The notes under the pieces are model-generated. The model was not told the DNA's origin and did no database searches. It saw nothing but the letters and a program-made list of their open reading frames with translations. From contig NC_092675.1 in NCBI RefSeq assembly GCF_964355755.1, forward strand, positions 13,221,312-13,285,311: 64,000 bases of DNA, read 5' to 3'. This DNA is from Antedon mediterranea (lineage: Eukaryota > Echinodermata > Crinoidea > Comatulida > Antedonidae). The translations under genes were made by a program, and so were the position numbers. Positions 35,030-47,530 of the stretch are shown piece after piece (positions within the stretch are counted from its first letter, which is position 1; the number at the start of each line of letters is the position of its first letter).

Positions 35030-37290
35030 TTTGGAAACGTTTTAGACCATTTTGTGATTTTCGAAAAAACTTGTTAACATAAAAACATGAAAGTGCTTAG
35101 AATAGCTTCAAATCGTATTTGGAGACGTTTTAGACCATTTTGTGATTTTCGAAAAAACTTGTTAACATAAAAACACCAATGTGCTTAGAATAGCTTCAAA
35201 TCGCATTTTGAGACGTTTTAGACCATTTTGTGCATTTCGATGAAACTTGGTTACACAAAAACATCAAAGTGCTTAAAATCACATTATAAACCATTTTAGA
35301 CCATTTTGAGCATTTCGATAACACTTTTCACACAAAAACATCAAAGAGCACAAAATAGCTTAATATCGTATTTAAAAACGTTTTAGACCATTTTGAGCAT
35401 TTCGACAAAACTTTTTCACACAAAACACCAAAGTGCTTAGAATAGCTTCAAATCGCATTTGGAGACGTTTTAGACCATTTTGTGATTTTCGAAAAAACTT
35501 GTTAACATAAAAACATCAAAGCGTACAGAATAACTTCAAATCGCATTTGGAGACCGTTTTAGGCCAATTTGTGATTTTCGAAAAAACTTGTTAACCTAAA
35601 AATACCAAAGTGTTTAGAATAGCTTCAAATCGCATTTGGAGACGTTTTAGACCATTTTGTGATTTTCGAAAAAACTTGTTAACATAAAAACACCAAAGTG
35701 CTTCAAATCGCATTTGGAGACATTTTAGACCAATTTGTGATTTTTGAAAAAACTTGTTAACATAAAAACACCAAAGTGCTTACAATAGCTTCAAATCGTA
35801 TTTGGAGACGTTTTAGACCATTTTGTGATTTTCGAAAAAACTTGTTAACATAAAAACACCAAAGTACTTAGAATAGCTTCAAATCGCATTTGGAGACGTT
35901 TTAGACCATTTTATGCATTTCGATGAAACTTGGTTACACAAAAACATCAATGTGCTTAAAATCACAGTATAATCCGTTTTAGACCATTTTGAGCATTTCG
36001 ATAACACTTTTCACACAAAAACATCAAAGAGCACAAAATAGCTTAATATCGTATTTAAAAACGTTTTAGACCATTTTGAGCATTTAGACAAAACTTTTTC
36101 ACACAAAACACCAAAGTGTTTAGAATAGCTTCAAATCGCATTTGGAGACGTTTTAGACCATTTTGTGATTTTCGAAAAAACTTGTTAACATAAAAACACC
36201 AAAGTGCTTCAAATCGCATTTGAGACATTTTAGACCAATTTGTGATTTTTGAAAAAACTTGTTAACATAAAAACACCAAAGTGCTTACAATAGCTTCAAA
36301 TCGTATTTGGAGACGTTTTAGACCATTTTGTGATTTTCGAAAAAACTTGATAACATAAAAACACCAAAGTACTTAGAATAGCTTCAAATCGCATTTGGAG
36401 ACGTTTTAGACCATTTTATGCATTTCGATGAAACTTGGTTACACAAAAACATCAAAGTGCTTAAAATCACATTATAATCCGTTTTAGACCATTTTGAGCA
36501 TTTCGATAACACTTTTCACACAAAAACATCAAAGAGCACAAAATAGCTTAATATCGTATTTAAAAACTTTTTAGACCATTTTGAGCATTTCGACAAAACT
36601 TTTTCACACAAAACACCAAAGTGCTTAGAATAGCTTCAAATCGCATTTGGAGACGTTTTAGACCATTTTGTGATTTTCGAAAAAAATTGTTAACATAAAA
36701 ACATCAAAGTGTACAGAATAGCTTCAAATCGCATTTGGAGACCGTTTTAGGCCAATTTGTGATTTTCGAAAAAACTTGTTAACCTAAAAATACCAAAGTG
36801 TTTAGAATAGCTTCAAATCGCATTTGGAGACGTTTTAGACCATTTTGTGATTTTCGAAAAAACTTGTTAACATAAAAACACCAAAGTGCTTAGAATAGCT
36901 TCAAATCACATTTGGAGACGTTTTAGACCATAAGTGCTTAGAATCACATTATAAACCGTTTTAGACCATTTTGAGCATTTCGATAACAATTTTCACACAA
37001 AAACATCAAAGAGCACAAAATAGCTTAATATCGTATTTAAAAATGTTTTAGACCATTTTGAGCATTTAGATAAAACTTTTTCACACAAAACACCAAAGTG
37101 CTTAGAATAGCTTCAAATCGCATTTGGAGACGTTTTAGACCATTTTGTGATTTTTGAAAAAACTTGTTAACATAAAAACACCAAAGTGCTTAGAATAGCT
37201 TCAAATCACATTTGGAGAGGTTTTAGACCATTTTGTGATTTTCGAAAAAACTTGTTAACATAAAAACACGAAAGTGCTTAGAATAGCTTC
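35030..37290 (+). repeat. 2,269-bp tandem duplication, copy 1 (dialect two)
   Basis: ggccaatttg at 35,562 and 36,750 and the deletion unit at 36,919 are each repeated exactly 2,269 bp downstream. Private marks are gcgtacagaat (about 35,521), cacagtataatccg (about 35,964) and cttgataac (about 36,347). The same stretch exists once at 13.1-15.3 kb. Confidence 0.92.
36919..36956 (+). repeat. 38-bp deletion unit, copy 9
   Basis: Marks the end of the first copy of the 2,269-bp duplication; the next deletion unit is exactly 2,269 bp downstream. Confidence 0.92.
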
Positions 37291-37298
37291 AAATCGCA

Positions 37299-39560
37299 TT
37301 TGGAAACGTTTTAGACCATTTTGTGATTTTCGAAAAAACTTGTTAACATAAAAACATGAAAGTGCTTAGAATAGCTTCAAATCGTATTTGGAGACGTTTT
37401 AGACCATTTTGTGATTTTCGAAAAAACTTGTTAACATAAAAACACCAATGTGCTTAGAAAAGCTTCAAATCGCATTTTGAGACGTTTTAGACCATTTTGT
37501 GCATTTCGATGAAACTTGGTTACACAAAAACATCAAAGTGCTTAAAATCACATTATAAACCATTTTAGACCATTTTGAGCATTTCGATAACACCTTTCAC
37601 ACAAAAACATCAAAGAGCACAAAATAGCTTAATATCGTATTTAAAAACGTTTTAGACCATTTTGAGCATTTCGACAAAACTTTTTCACACAAAACACCAA
37701 AGTGCTTAGAATAGCTTCAAATCGCATTTGGAGACGTTTTAGACCATTTTGTGATTTTCGAAAAAACTTGTTAACATAAAAACATCAAAGTGTACAGAAT
37801 AACTTCAAATCGCATTTGGAGACCGTTTTAGGCCAATTTGTGATTTTCGAAAAAACTTGTTAACCTAAAAATACCAAAGTGTTTAGAATAGCTTCAAATC
37901 GCATTTGGAGACGTTTTAGACCATTTTGTGATTTTCGAAAAAACTTGTTAACATAAAAACACCAAAGTGCTTCAAATCGCATTTGGAGACATTTTAGACC
38001 AATTTGTGATTTTTGAAAAAACTTGTTAACATAAAAACACCAAAGTGCATACAATAGCTTCAAATCGTATTTGGAGACGTTTTAGACCATTTTGTGATTT
38101 TCGAAAAAACTTGTTAACATAAAAACACCAAAGTACTTAGAATAGCTTCAAATCGAATTTGGAGACGTTTTAGACCATTTTATGCATTTCGATGAAACTT
38201 GGTTACACAAAAACATCAATGTGCTTAAAATCACATTATAATCCGTTTTAGACCATTTTGAGCATTTCGATAACACTTTTCACACAAAAACATCAAAGAG
38301 CACAAAATAGCTTAATATCGTATTTAAAAACGTTTTAGACCATTTTGAGCATTTAGACAAAACTTTTTCACACAAAACACCAAAGTGTTTAGAATAGCTT
38401 CAAATCGCATTTGGAGACGTTTTAGACCATTTTGTGATTTTCGAAAAAACTTGTTAACATAAAAACACCAAAGTGCTTCAAATCGCATTTGAGACATTTT
38501 AGACCAATTTGTGATTTTTGAAAAAACTTGTTAACATAAAAACACCAAAGTGCTTACAATAGCTTCAAATCGTATTTGGAGACGTTTTAGACCATTTTGT
38601 GATTTTCGAAAAAACTTGTTAACATAAAAACACCAAAGTACTTAGAATAGCTTCAAATCGCATTTGGAGACGTTTTAGACCATTTTATGCATTTCGATGA
38701 AACTTGGTTACACAAAAACATCAAAGTGCTTAAAATCACATTATAATCCGTTTTAGACCATTTTGAGCATTTCGATAACACTTTTCACACAAAAACATCA
38801 AAGAGCACAAAATAGCTTAATATCGTATTTAAAAACTTTTTAGACCATTTTGAGCATTTCGACAAAACTTTTTCACACAAAACACCAAAGTGCTTAGAAT
38901 AGCTTCAAATCGCATTTGGAGACGTTTTAGACCATTTTGTGATTTTCGAAAAAAATTGTTAACATAAAAACATCAAAGTGTACAGAATAGCTTCAAATCG
39001 CATTTGGAGACCGTTTTAGGCCAATTTGTGATTTTCGAAAAAACTTGTTAACCTAAAAATACCAAAGTGTTTAGAATAGCTTCAAATCGCATTTGGAGAC
39101 GTTTTAGACCATTTTGTGATTTTCGAAAAAACTTGTTAACATAAAAACACCAAAGTGCTTAGAATAGCTTCAAATCACATTTGGAGACGTTTTAGACCAT
39201 AAGTGCTTAGAATCACATTATAAACCGTTTTAGACCATTTTGAGCATTTCGATAACAATTTTCACACAAAAACATCAAAGAGCACAAAATAGCCTAATAT
39301 CGTATTTAAAAATGTTTTAGACCATTTTGAGCATTTAGATAAAACTTTTTCACACAAAACACCAAAGTGCTTAGAATAGCTTCAAATCGCATTTGGAGAC
39401 GTTTTAGACCATTTTGTGATTTTTGAAAAAACTTGTTAACATAAAAACACCAAAGTGCTTAGAATAGCTTCAAATCACATTTGGAGACGTTTTAGACCAT
39501 TTTGTGATTTTCGAAAAAACTTGTTAACATAAAAACACGAAAGTGCTTAGAATAGCTTCA
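37299..39560 (+). repeat. 2,269-bp tandem duplication, copy 2 (dialect two)
   Basis: Second copy of the preceding block; it also forms most of the 23,996-bp paired block. Private marks are cacctttcac (about 37,591) and caaat-cga-atttg (about 38,150). Confidence 0.92.
39188..39225 (+). repeat. 38-bp deletion unit, copy 10
   Basis: Exactly 23,996 bp after copy 5, with the same tagcctaat change in the following C' unit. Confidence 0.92.
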
Positions 39561-40955
39561 AATCGCATTTGGAAACGTTTTAGACCATTTAGTGATTTTC
39601 GAAAAAACTTGTTAACATAAAAACACGAAAGTGCTTAGAATAGCTTCAAATCGCATTTGGAAACGTTTTAGACCATTTTGTGATTTTCGAAAAAAATTGT
39701 TAACATAAAAACACCAAAGTGTTTAGAATAGCTTCAAATCGCATTTGGAGACGTTTTAGACCAATTTGTGATTTTCGAAAAAACTTATCAACATAAAAAC
39801 ACCAAAGGGTTCAGAATAGCTTCAAATCGCATTTGGAGACGTTTTAGACCATTTTGTGATTTTCGAAAAAACTTGTTAACATAAAAACACGAAAGTGCTT
39901 AGAATAGCTTCAAATCGCATTTGGAAACGTTTTAGACCATTTTGTGATTTTCGAAAAAAATTGTTAACATAAAAACATGAAAGTGCTTAGAATAGCTTCA
40001 AATCGTATTTGGAGACGTTTTAGACCATTTTGTGATTTTCGAAAAAACTTGTTAACATAAAATCACCAATGTGCTTAGAATAGCTTCAAATCGCATTTTG
40101 AGACGTTTTAGACCATTTTGTGCATTTCGATGAAACTTGGTTACACAAAAACATCAAAGTGCTTAAAATCACATTATAAACCATTTTAGACCATTTTGAG
40201 CATTTCGATAACACTTTTCACACAAAAACATCAAAGAGCACAAAATAGCTTAATATCGTATTTAAAAACGTTTTAGACCATTTTGAGCATTTCGACAAAA
40301 CTTTTTCACACAAAACACCAAAGTGCTTAGAATAGCTTCAAATCGCATTTGGAGACGTTTTAGACCATTTTGTGATTTTCGAAAAAACTTGTTAACATAA
40401 AAACATCAAAGTGTACAGAATAACTTCAAATCGCATTTGGAGACCGTTTTAGGCCAATTTGTGATTTTCGAAAAAACTTGTTAACCTAAAAATATCAAAG
40501 TGTTTAGAATAGCTTCAAATCGCATTTGGAGACGTTTTAGACCATTTTGTGATTTTCGAAAAAACTTGTTAACATAAAAACACCAAAGTGCTTCAAATCG
40601 CATTTGGAGACATTTTAGACCAATTTGTGATTTTTGAAAAAACTTGTTAACATAAAAACACCAAAGTGCTTACAATAGCTTCAAATCGTATTTGGAGACG
40701 TTTTAGACCATTTTGTGATTTTCGAAAAAACTTGTTAACATAAAAACACCAAAGTACTTAGAATAGCTTCAAATCGCATTTGGAGACGTTTTAGACCATT
40801 TTATGCATTTCGATGAAACTTGGTTACACAAAAACATCAATGTGCTTAAAATCACATTATAATCCGTTTTAGACCATTTTGAGCATTTCGATAACACTTT
40901 TCACACAAAAACATCAAAGAGCACAAAATAGCTTAATATCGTATTTAAAAACGTT

Positions 40956-41570
40956 TTAGACCATTTTGAGCATTTAGACAAAACTTTTTCACACAAAACA
41001 CCAAAGTGTTTAGAATAGCTTCAAATCGCATTTGGAGACGTTTTAGACCATTTTGTGATTTTTGAAAAAACTTGTTAACATAAAAACACCAAAGTGCTTC
41101 AAATCGCATTTGAGACATTTTAGACCAATTTGTGATTTTTGAAAAAACTTGTTAACATAAAAACACCAAAGTGCTTACAATAGCTTCAAATCGTATTTGG
41201 AGACGTTTTAGACCATTTTGTGATTTTCGAAAAAACTTGTTAACATAAAAACACCAAAGTACTTAGAATAGCTTCAAATCGCATTTGGAGACGTTTTAGA
41301 CCATTTTATGCATTTCGATGAAACTTGGTTACACAAAAACATCAAAGTGCTTAAAATCACATTATAATCCGTTTTAGACCATTTTGAGCATTTCGATAAC
41401 ACTTTTCACACAAAAACATCAAAGAGCACAAAATAGCTTAATATCGTATTTAAAAACTTTTTAGACCATTTTGAGCATTTCGACAAAACTTTTTCACACA
41501 AATCACCAAAGTGCTTAGAATAGCTTCAAATCGCATTTGGAGTCGTTTTAGACCATTTTGTGATTTTCGA
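40956..41570 (+). repeat. End of the dialect-two region and switch to ordinary dialect
   Basis: Continues dialect-two marks (gcatttgagacatttt at about 41,106, cattttatgcattt, ataatccg). After a unit with gagtcgtttt and aaatcacc at about 41,500-41,545 it switches to a B unit (cttggttacac). Confidence 0.83.
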
Positions 41571-44500
41571 AAAAACTTGGTTACACAAAAACATCAAAGT
41601 GCTTAAAATCACATTATAAACCGTTTTAGACCATTTTGAACATTTCGATAACACTTTTCACACAAAAACATCAAAGAGCACAAAATAGCTTAATATCGTA
41701 TTTAAAAACGTTTTAGACCATTTTGAGCATTTCGACAAAACTTTTTCACACAAAACACCAAAGTGCTTAGAATAGCTTCAAATCGCATTTGGAGACGTTT
41801 TAGACCAATTTGTGCATTTCGATGAAACTTGATTACACAAAAACATCAACGTGCTTAAAATCACATTATAAACCGTTTTAGACCATTTTGAGCATTTCGA
41901 TAACACTTTTCACACAAAAACATCAAAGAGCACAAAATAGCTTAATATCGTATTTAAAAACGTTTTAGACCATTTTTTGAGCATTTAGACAAAACTTTTT
42001 CACACAAAACACCAAAGTGCTTAGAATAGCTTCAAATCGCATTTGGAGACGTTTTAGACCATTTTGTGCATTTCGATGAAACTTGGTTACACAAAAACAT
42101 CAAAGTGCTTAAAATGACATTATAAATCGTTTTAGACCATTTTGAGCATTTCGACAAAACTTTTTCACACAAAATACCAAAGGGCTTCAAATCGCATTTG
42201 GAGACGTTTTAGACCATTTTGTGATTTTCGAAAAAACTTTTTAACATAAAAACACCAAAGTGCTTAGAATAGCTTCAAATCACATTTGGAGACGTTTTAG
42301 ACCATTTTGTGATTTTCGAAAAAACTTGTTAACATAAAAACACGAAAGTGCTTAGAATAGCTTCAAATCGCATTTGGAAACGTTTTAGACCATTTTGTGA
42401 TTTTCGAAAAAAATTGTTAACATAAAAACACCAAAGTGCTTAGAATCACATTATAAACCGTTTTAGACCATTTTGAGCATTTCGATAACAATTTTCACAC
42501 AAAAACATCAAAGAGCACAAAATAGCTTAATATCGTATTTAAAAATGTTTTAGACCATTTTGAGCATTTAGATAAAACTTTTTCACACAAAACACCAAAG
42601 TGCTTAGAATAGCTTCAAATCGCATTTGGAGACGTTTTAGACCATTTTGTGATTTTTGAAAAAACTTGTTAACATAAAAACACCAAAATGTTAGAATAGC
42701 TTCAAATCACATTTGGAGACGTTTCAGACCATTTTGTGATTTTCGAAAAAACTTGTTAACATAAAAACACGAAAGTGCTTAGAATAGCTTCAAATCGAAT
42801 TTGGAAACGTTTTAGACCATTTTGTGATTTTCGAAAAAACTTGTTAACATAAAAACACGAAAGTGCTTAGAATAGCTTCAAATCGCATTTGGAAACGTTT
42901 TAGACCATTTTGTGATTTTCGAAAAAAATTGTTAACATAAAAACACCAAAGTGTTTGGAATAGCTTCAAATCGCATTTGGAGACGTTTTAGACCAATTTG
43001 TGATTTTCGAAAAAACTTATCAACATAAAAACACCAAAGGGTTTAGAATAGCTTCAAATCGCATTTGGAGACGTTTTAGACCATTTTGTGATTTTGAAAA
43101 AACTTGTTAACATAAAAACACCAAAGTGCTTAGAATAGCTTCAAATCGCATTTGGAGACGTTTTAGACCATTTTGTGATTTTCGAAAAAACTTGTTAACA
43201 TAAAAACACCAAAGTGCTTAGAATAGCTTCAAATCGTATTTGGAGACGTTTTAGACCATTTTGAGATTTTCGAAAAAACTTGGTTACACAAAAACATCAA
43301 AGTGCTTAAAATCACATTATAAACGGTTTTAGACCATTTTGAGCATTTCGATAACACTTTTCACACAAAAACATCAAAGAGCACAAAATAGCTTAATATC
43401 GTATTTAAAAACGTTTTAGACCATTTTGAGCATTTCGACAAAACTTTTTCACACAAAACACCAAAGTGCTTAGAATAGCTTCAAATCGCATTTGGAGACG
43501 TTTTAGACCAATTTGTGCATTTCGATGAAACTTGATTACACAAAAACATCAAAGTGCTTAAAATCACATTATAAACCGTTTTAGACCATTTTGAGCATTT
43601 CGATAACACTTTTCACACAAAAACATCAAAGAGCACAAAATAGCTTAATATCGTATTTAAAAACGTTTTAGACCATTTTGAGCATTTAGACAAAACTTTT
43701 TCACACAAAACACCAAAGTGCTTAGAATAGCTTCAAATCGCATTTGGAGACGTTTTAGAACATTTTGTGTTTTTCGAAAAAAACTGTTAACATAAAAACA
43801 CCAAAGTGCTTAGAATAGCTTCAAATCGCATTTGGAGACGTTTTAGAACATTTTGTGTTCGTCGAAAAAACCTGTTAACATAAAAACACCAAAGTGCTTA
43901 GAATAGCTTCAAATCGCATTTGGAGACGTTTTAGACCATTTTGTGATTTTTGAAAAAACTTGTTAACATAAAAACACCAAAGTGCTTAGAATAGCTTCAA
44001 ATCACATTTGGAGACGTTTTAGACCATTTTGGGATTTTCGAAAAAACTTGTTAACATAAAAACACGAAAGTGCTTAGAATAGCTTCAAATCGCATTTGGA
44101 AACGTTTTAGACCATTTTGTGATTTTCGAAAAAGATTGTTAACATAAAAACACCAAAGTGCTTAGAATCACAATATAAACCGTTTTAGACCATTTTGAGC
44201 ATTTCGATAACAATTTTCACACAAAAACATCAAAGAGCACAAAATAGCTTAATATCGTATTTAAAAATGTTTTAGACCATTTTGAGCATTTAGATAAAAT
44301 TTTTCACACAAAACACCAAAGTGCTTAGAATAGCTTCAAATCGCATTTGGAGACGGTTTAGACCATTTTGTGATTTTGAAAAAACTTGTTAACATAAAAA
44401 CACCAAAGTGCTTAGAATAGCTTCAAATCGCATTTGGAGACGTTTTAGACCATTTTGTGATTTTCGAAAAAACTTGTTAACATAAAAACACCAAAGTGCT

Positions 44501-44600
44501 TAGAATAGCTTCAAATCGTATTTGGAGACGTTTTAGACCATTTTGAGATTTTCGAAAAAACTTGGTTACACAAAAACATCAAAGTGCTTAAAATCACATT
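41570..44600 (+). repeat. 5,470-bp spaced pair, copy 1
   Basis: Marks matched at 5,470 bp are cattttttgag (41,971), aaagggcttcaaatcg (about 42,178), the one-base loss before ttagaatagc (42,691), gtttcagacc, and aaaatttttcacac (44,297). The match ends where a B unit is followed here by ataatccg and there by ataaaccg. Private mark: gttcgtcg at about 43,858. Confidence 0.92.
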
Positions 44601-45285
44601 ATAATCCGTTTTAGACCATTTTGAGCATTTCGATAACACTTTTCACACAAAAACATCAAAGAGCACAAAATAGCTTAATATCGTATTTAAAAACGTTTTA
44701 GACCATTTTGAGCATTTAGACAAAACTTTTTCACACAAAACACCAAAGTGTTTAGAATAGCTTCAAATCGCATTTGGAGACGTTTTAGACCATTTTGTGA
44801 TTTTCGAAAAAACTTGTTAACATAAAAACACCAAAGTGCTTCAAATCGCATTTGAGACATTTTAGACCAATTTGTGATTTTTGAAAAAACTTGTTAACAT
44901 AAAAACACCAAAGTGCTTACAATAGCTTCAAATCGTATTTGGAGACGTTTTAGACCATTTTGTGATTTTCGAAAAAACTTGTTAACATAAAAACACCAAA
45001 GTACTTAGAATAGCTTCAAATCGCATTTGGAGACGTTTTAGACCATTTTATGCATTTCGATGAAACTTGGTTACACAAAAACATCAATGTGCTTAAAATC
45101 ACATTATAATCCGTTTTAGACCATTTTGAGCATTTCGATAACACTTTTCACACAAAAACATCAAAGAGCACAAAATAGCTTAATATCGTATTTAAAAACT
45201 TTTTAGACCATTTTGAGCATTTCGACAAAACTTTTTCACACAAAACACCAAAGTGCTTAGAATAGCTTCAAATCGCATTTGGAGA
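44600..45285 (+). repeat. Dialect-two island between paired blocks
   Basis: A short run of ataatccg, gcatttgagacatttt (about 44,845), gtacttagaat and cattttatgcattt units like 14.25-14.95 kb, 38.2-38.9 kb and 40.86-41.5 kb. It is followed by the ggccaatttg unit at 45,382. Confidence 0.82.
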
Positions 45286-47530
45286 CGTTTTAGACCATTT
45301 TGTGATTTTCGAAAAAAATTGTTAACATAAAAACATCAAAGTGTACAGAATAGCTTCAAATCGCATTTGGAGACCGTTTTAGGCCAATTTGTGATTTTCG
45401 AAAAAACTTGTTAACCTAAAAATACCAAAGTGTTTAGAATAGCTTCAAATCGCATTTGGAGACGTTTTAGACCATTTTGTGATTTTCGAAAAAACTTGTT
45501 AACATAAAAACACCAAAGTGCTTAGAATAGCTTCAAATCGCATTTGGAGACATTTTAGACCAAATTGTGATTTTCTAAAAAACTTATCAACATAAAAACA
45601 CCAAAGGGTTTAGAATATCTTCAAATCGCATTTGGAGACGTTTTAGACCATTTTGTGATTTTCGAAAAAACTTGTTAACATAAAAACACCAAAGTGCTTA
45701 GAATAGCTTCAAATCGCATTTGGAGACGTTTTAGACCAATTTGTGATTTTCGAAAAAACTTATCAACATAAAAACACCAAAGGGTTTAGAATAGCTTCAT
45801 TTGGAGACGTTTTAGACCATTTTGTGATTTTGAAAAAACTTGTTAACATAAAAACACCAAAGTGCTTAGAAAAGCTTCAAATCGCATTTGGAGACGTTTT
45901 AGACCATTTTGTGATTTTCGAAAAAACTTGTTAACATAAAAACACCAAAGTGCTTAGAATAGCTTCAAATCGTATTTGGAGACGTTTTAGACCATTTTGA
46001 GATTTTCGAAAAAACTTGGTTACACAAAAACATCAAAGTGCTTAAAATCACATTATAAACCGTTTTAGACCATTTTGAGCATTTCGATAACACTTTTCAC
46101 ACAAAAACATCAAAGAGCACAAAATAGCTTAATATCGTATTTAAAAACGTTTTAGACCATTTTGAGCATTTAGACAAAACTTTTTCACACAAAACACCAA
46201 AGTGCTTAGAATAGCTTCAAATCGCATTTGGAGACGTTTTAGAACATTTTGTGTTTTTCGAAAAAAACTGTTAACATAAAAACACCAAAGTGCTTAGAAT
46301 AGCTTCAAATCGCATTTGGAGACGTTTTAGAACATTTTGTGTTCTTCGAAAAAACCTGTTAACATAAAAACACCAAAGTGCTTAGAATAGCTTCAAATCG
46401 CATTTGGAGACGTTTTAGACCATTTTGTGATTTTTGAAAAAACTTGTTAACATAAAAACACCAAAGTGCTTAGAATAGCTTCAAATCACATTTGGAGACG
46501 TTTTAGACCATTTTGTGATTTTCGAAAAAACTTGTTAACATAAAAACACGAAAGTGGTTAGAATAGCTTCAAATCGCATTTGGAAACGTTTTAGACCATT
46601 TTGTGATTTTCGAAAAAGATTGTTAACATAAAAACACCAAAGTGCTTAGAATCACAATATAAACCGTTTTAGACCATTTTGAGCATTTCGATAACAATTT
46701 TCACACAAAAACATCAAAGAGCACAAAATAGCTTAATATCGTATTTAAAAATGTTTTAGACCATTTTGAGCATTTAGATAAAACTTTTTCACACAAAACA
46801 CCAAAGTGCTTAGAATAGCTTCAAATCGCATTTGGAGACGGTTTAGACCATTTTGTGATTTTGAAAAAACTTGTTAACATAAAAACACCAAAGTGCTTAG
46901 AATAGCTTCAAATCGCATTTGGAGACGTTTTAGACCATTTTGTGATTTTCGAAAGAACTTGTTAACATAAAAACACCAAAGTGCTTAGAATAGCTTCAAA
47001 TCGTATTTGGAGACGTTTTAGACCATTTTGAGATTTTCGAAAAAACTTGGTTACACAAAAACATCAAAGTGCTTAAAATCACATTATAAACCGTTTTAGA
47101 CCATTTTGAACATTTCGATAACACTTTTCACACAAAAACATCAAAGAGCACAAAATAGCTTAATATCGTATTTAAAAACGTTTTAGACCATTTTGAGCAT
47201 TTCGACAAAACTTTTTCACACAAAACACCAAAGTGCTTAGAATAGCTTCAAATCGCATTTGGAGACGTTTTAGACCAATTTGTGCATTTCGATGAAACTT
47301 GATTACACAAAAACATCAACGTTCTTAAAATCACATTATAAACCGTTTTAGACCATTTTGAGCATTTCGATAACACTTTTCACACAAAAACATCAAAGAG
47401 CACAAAATAGCTTAATATCGTATTTAAAAACGTTTTAGACCATTTTTTGAGCATTTAGACAAAACTTTTTCACACAAAACACCAAAGTGCTTAGAATAGC
47501 TTCAAATCGCATTTGGAGACGTTTTAGACC
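45285..47530 (+). repeat. Block paired with 17,130-19,375, copy 2
   Basis: Carries the same rare marks, including ttttctaaaa at 45,571 and cgaaagaac at 46,950. Private changes are caaattgtg (about 45,562), gttctt for gtgctt (about 47,322), aatcac for aatgac just after it, and a two-T gain in cattttttgag at 47,441. A 63-residue plus-strand open frame at 45,743-45,934 is repeat translation. Confidence 0.92.

Larger units (their letters stand above)
37076..40956 (+). repeat. Dialect-two block, copy 2 of the 23,996-bp spaced pair
   Basis: ggccaatttg at 37,831, 39,019 and 40,452, the deletion unit at 39,188, tagcctaat and atttagtgat (about 39,588) each sit exactly 23,996 bp from their partners. 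A 67-residue minus-strand open frame is encoded identically at 13,864-14,067 and 37,860-38,063, which confirms near-identity without implying a gene. The edges are where unit classes stop matching. Confidence 0.93.

Noticed and set aside
45743-45934. 63-residue plus-strand open frame
   Set aside because: Arises where the 12-base loss (agcttcatttgg) and one-base losses shift frame past stops; the peptide repeats with the unit.
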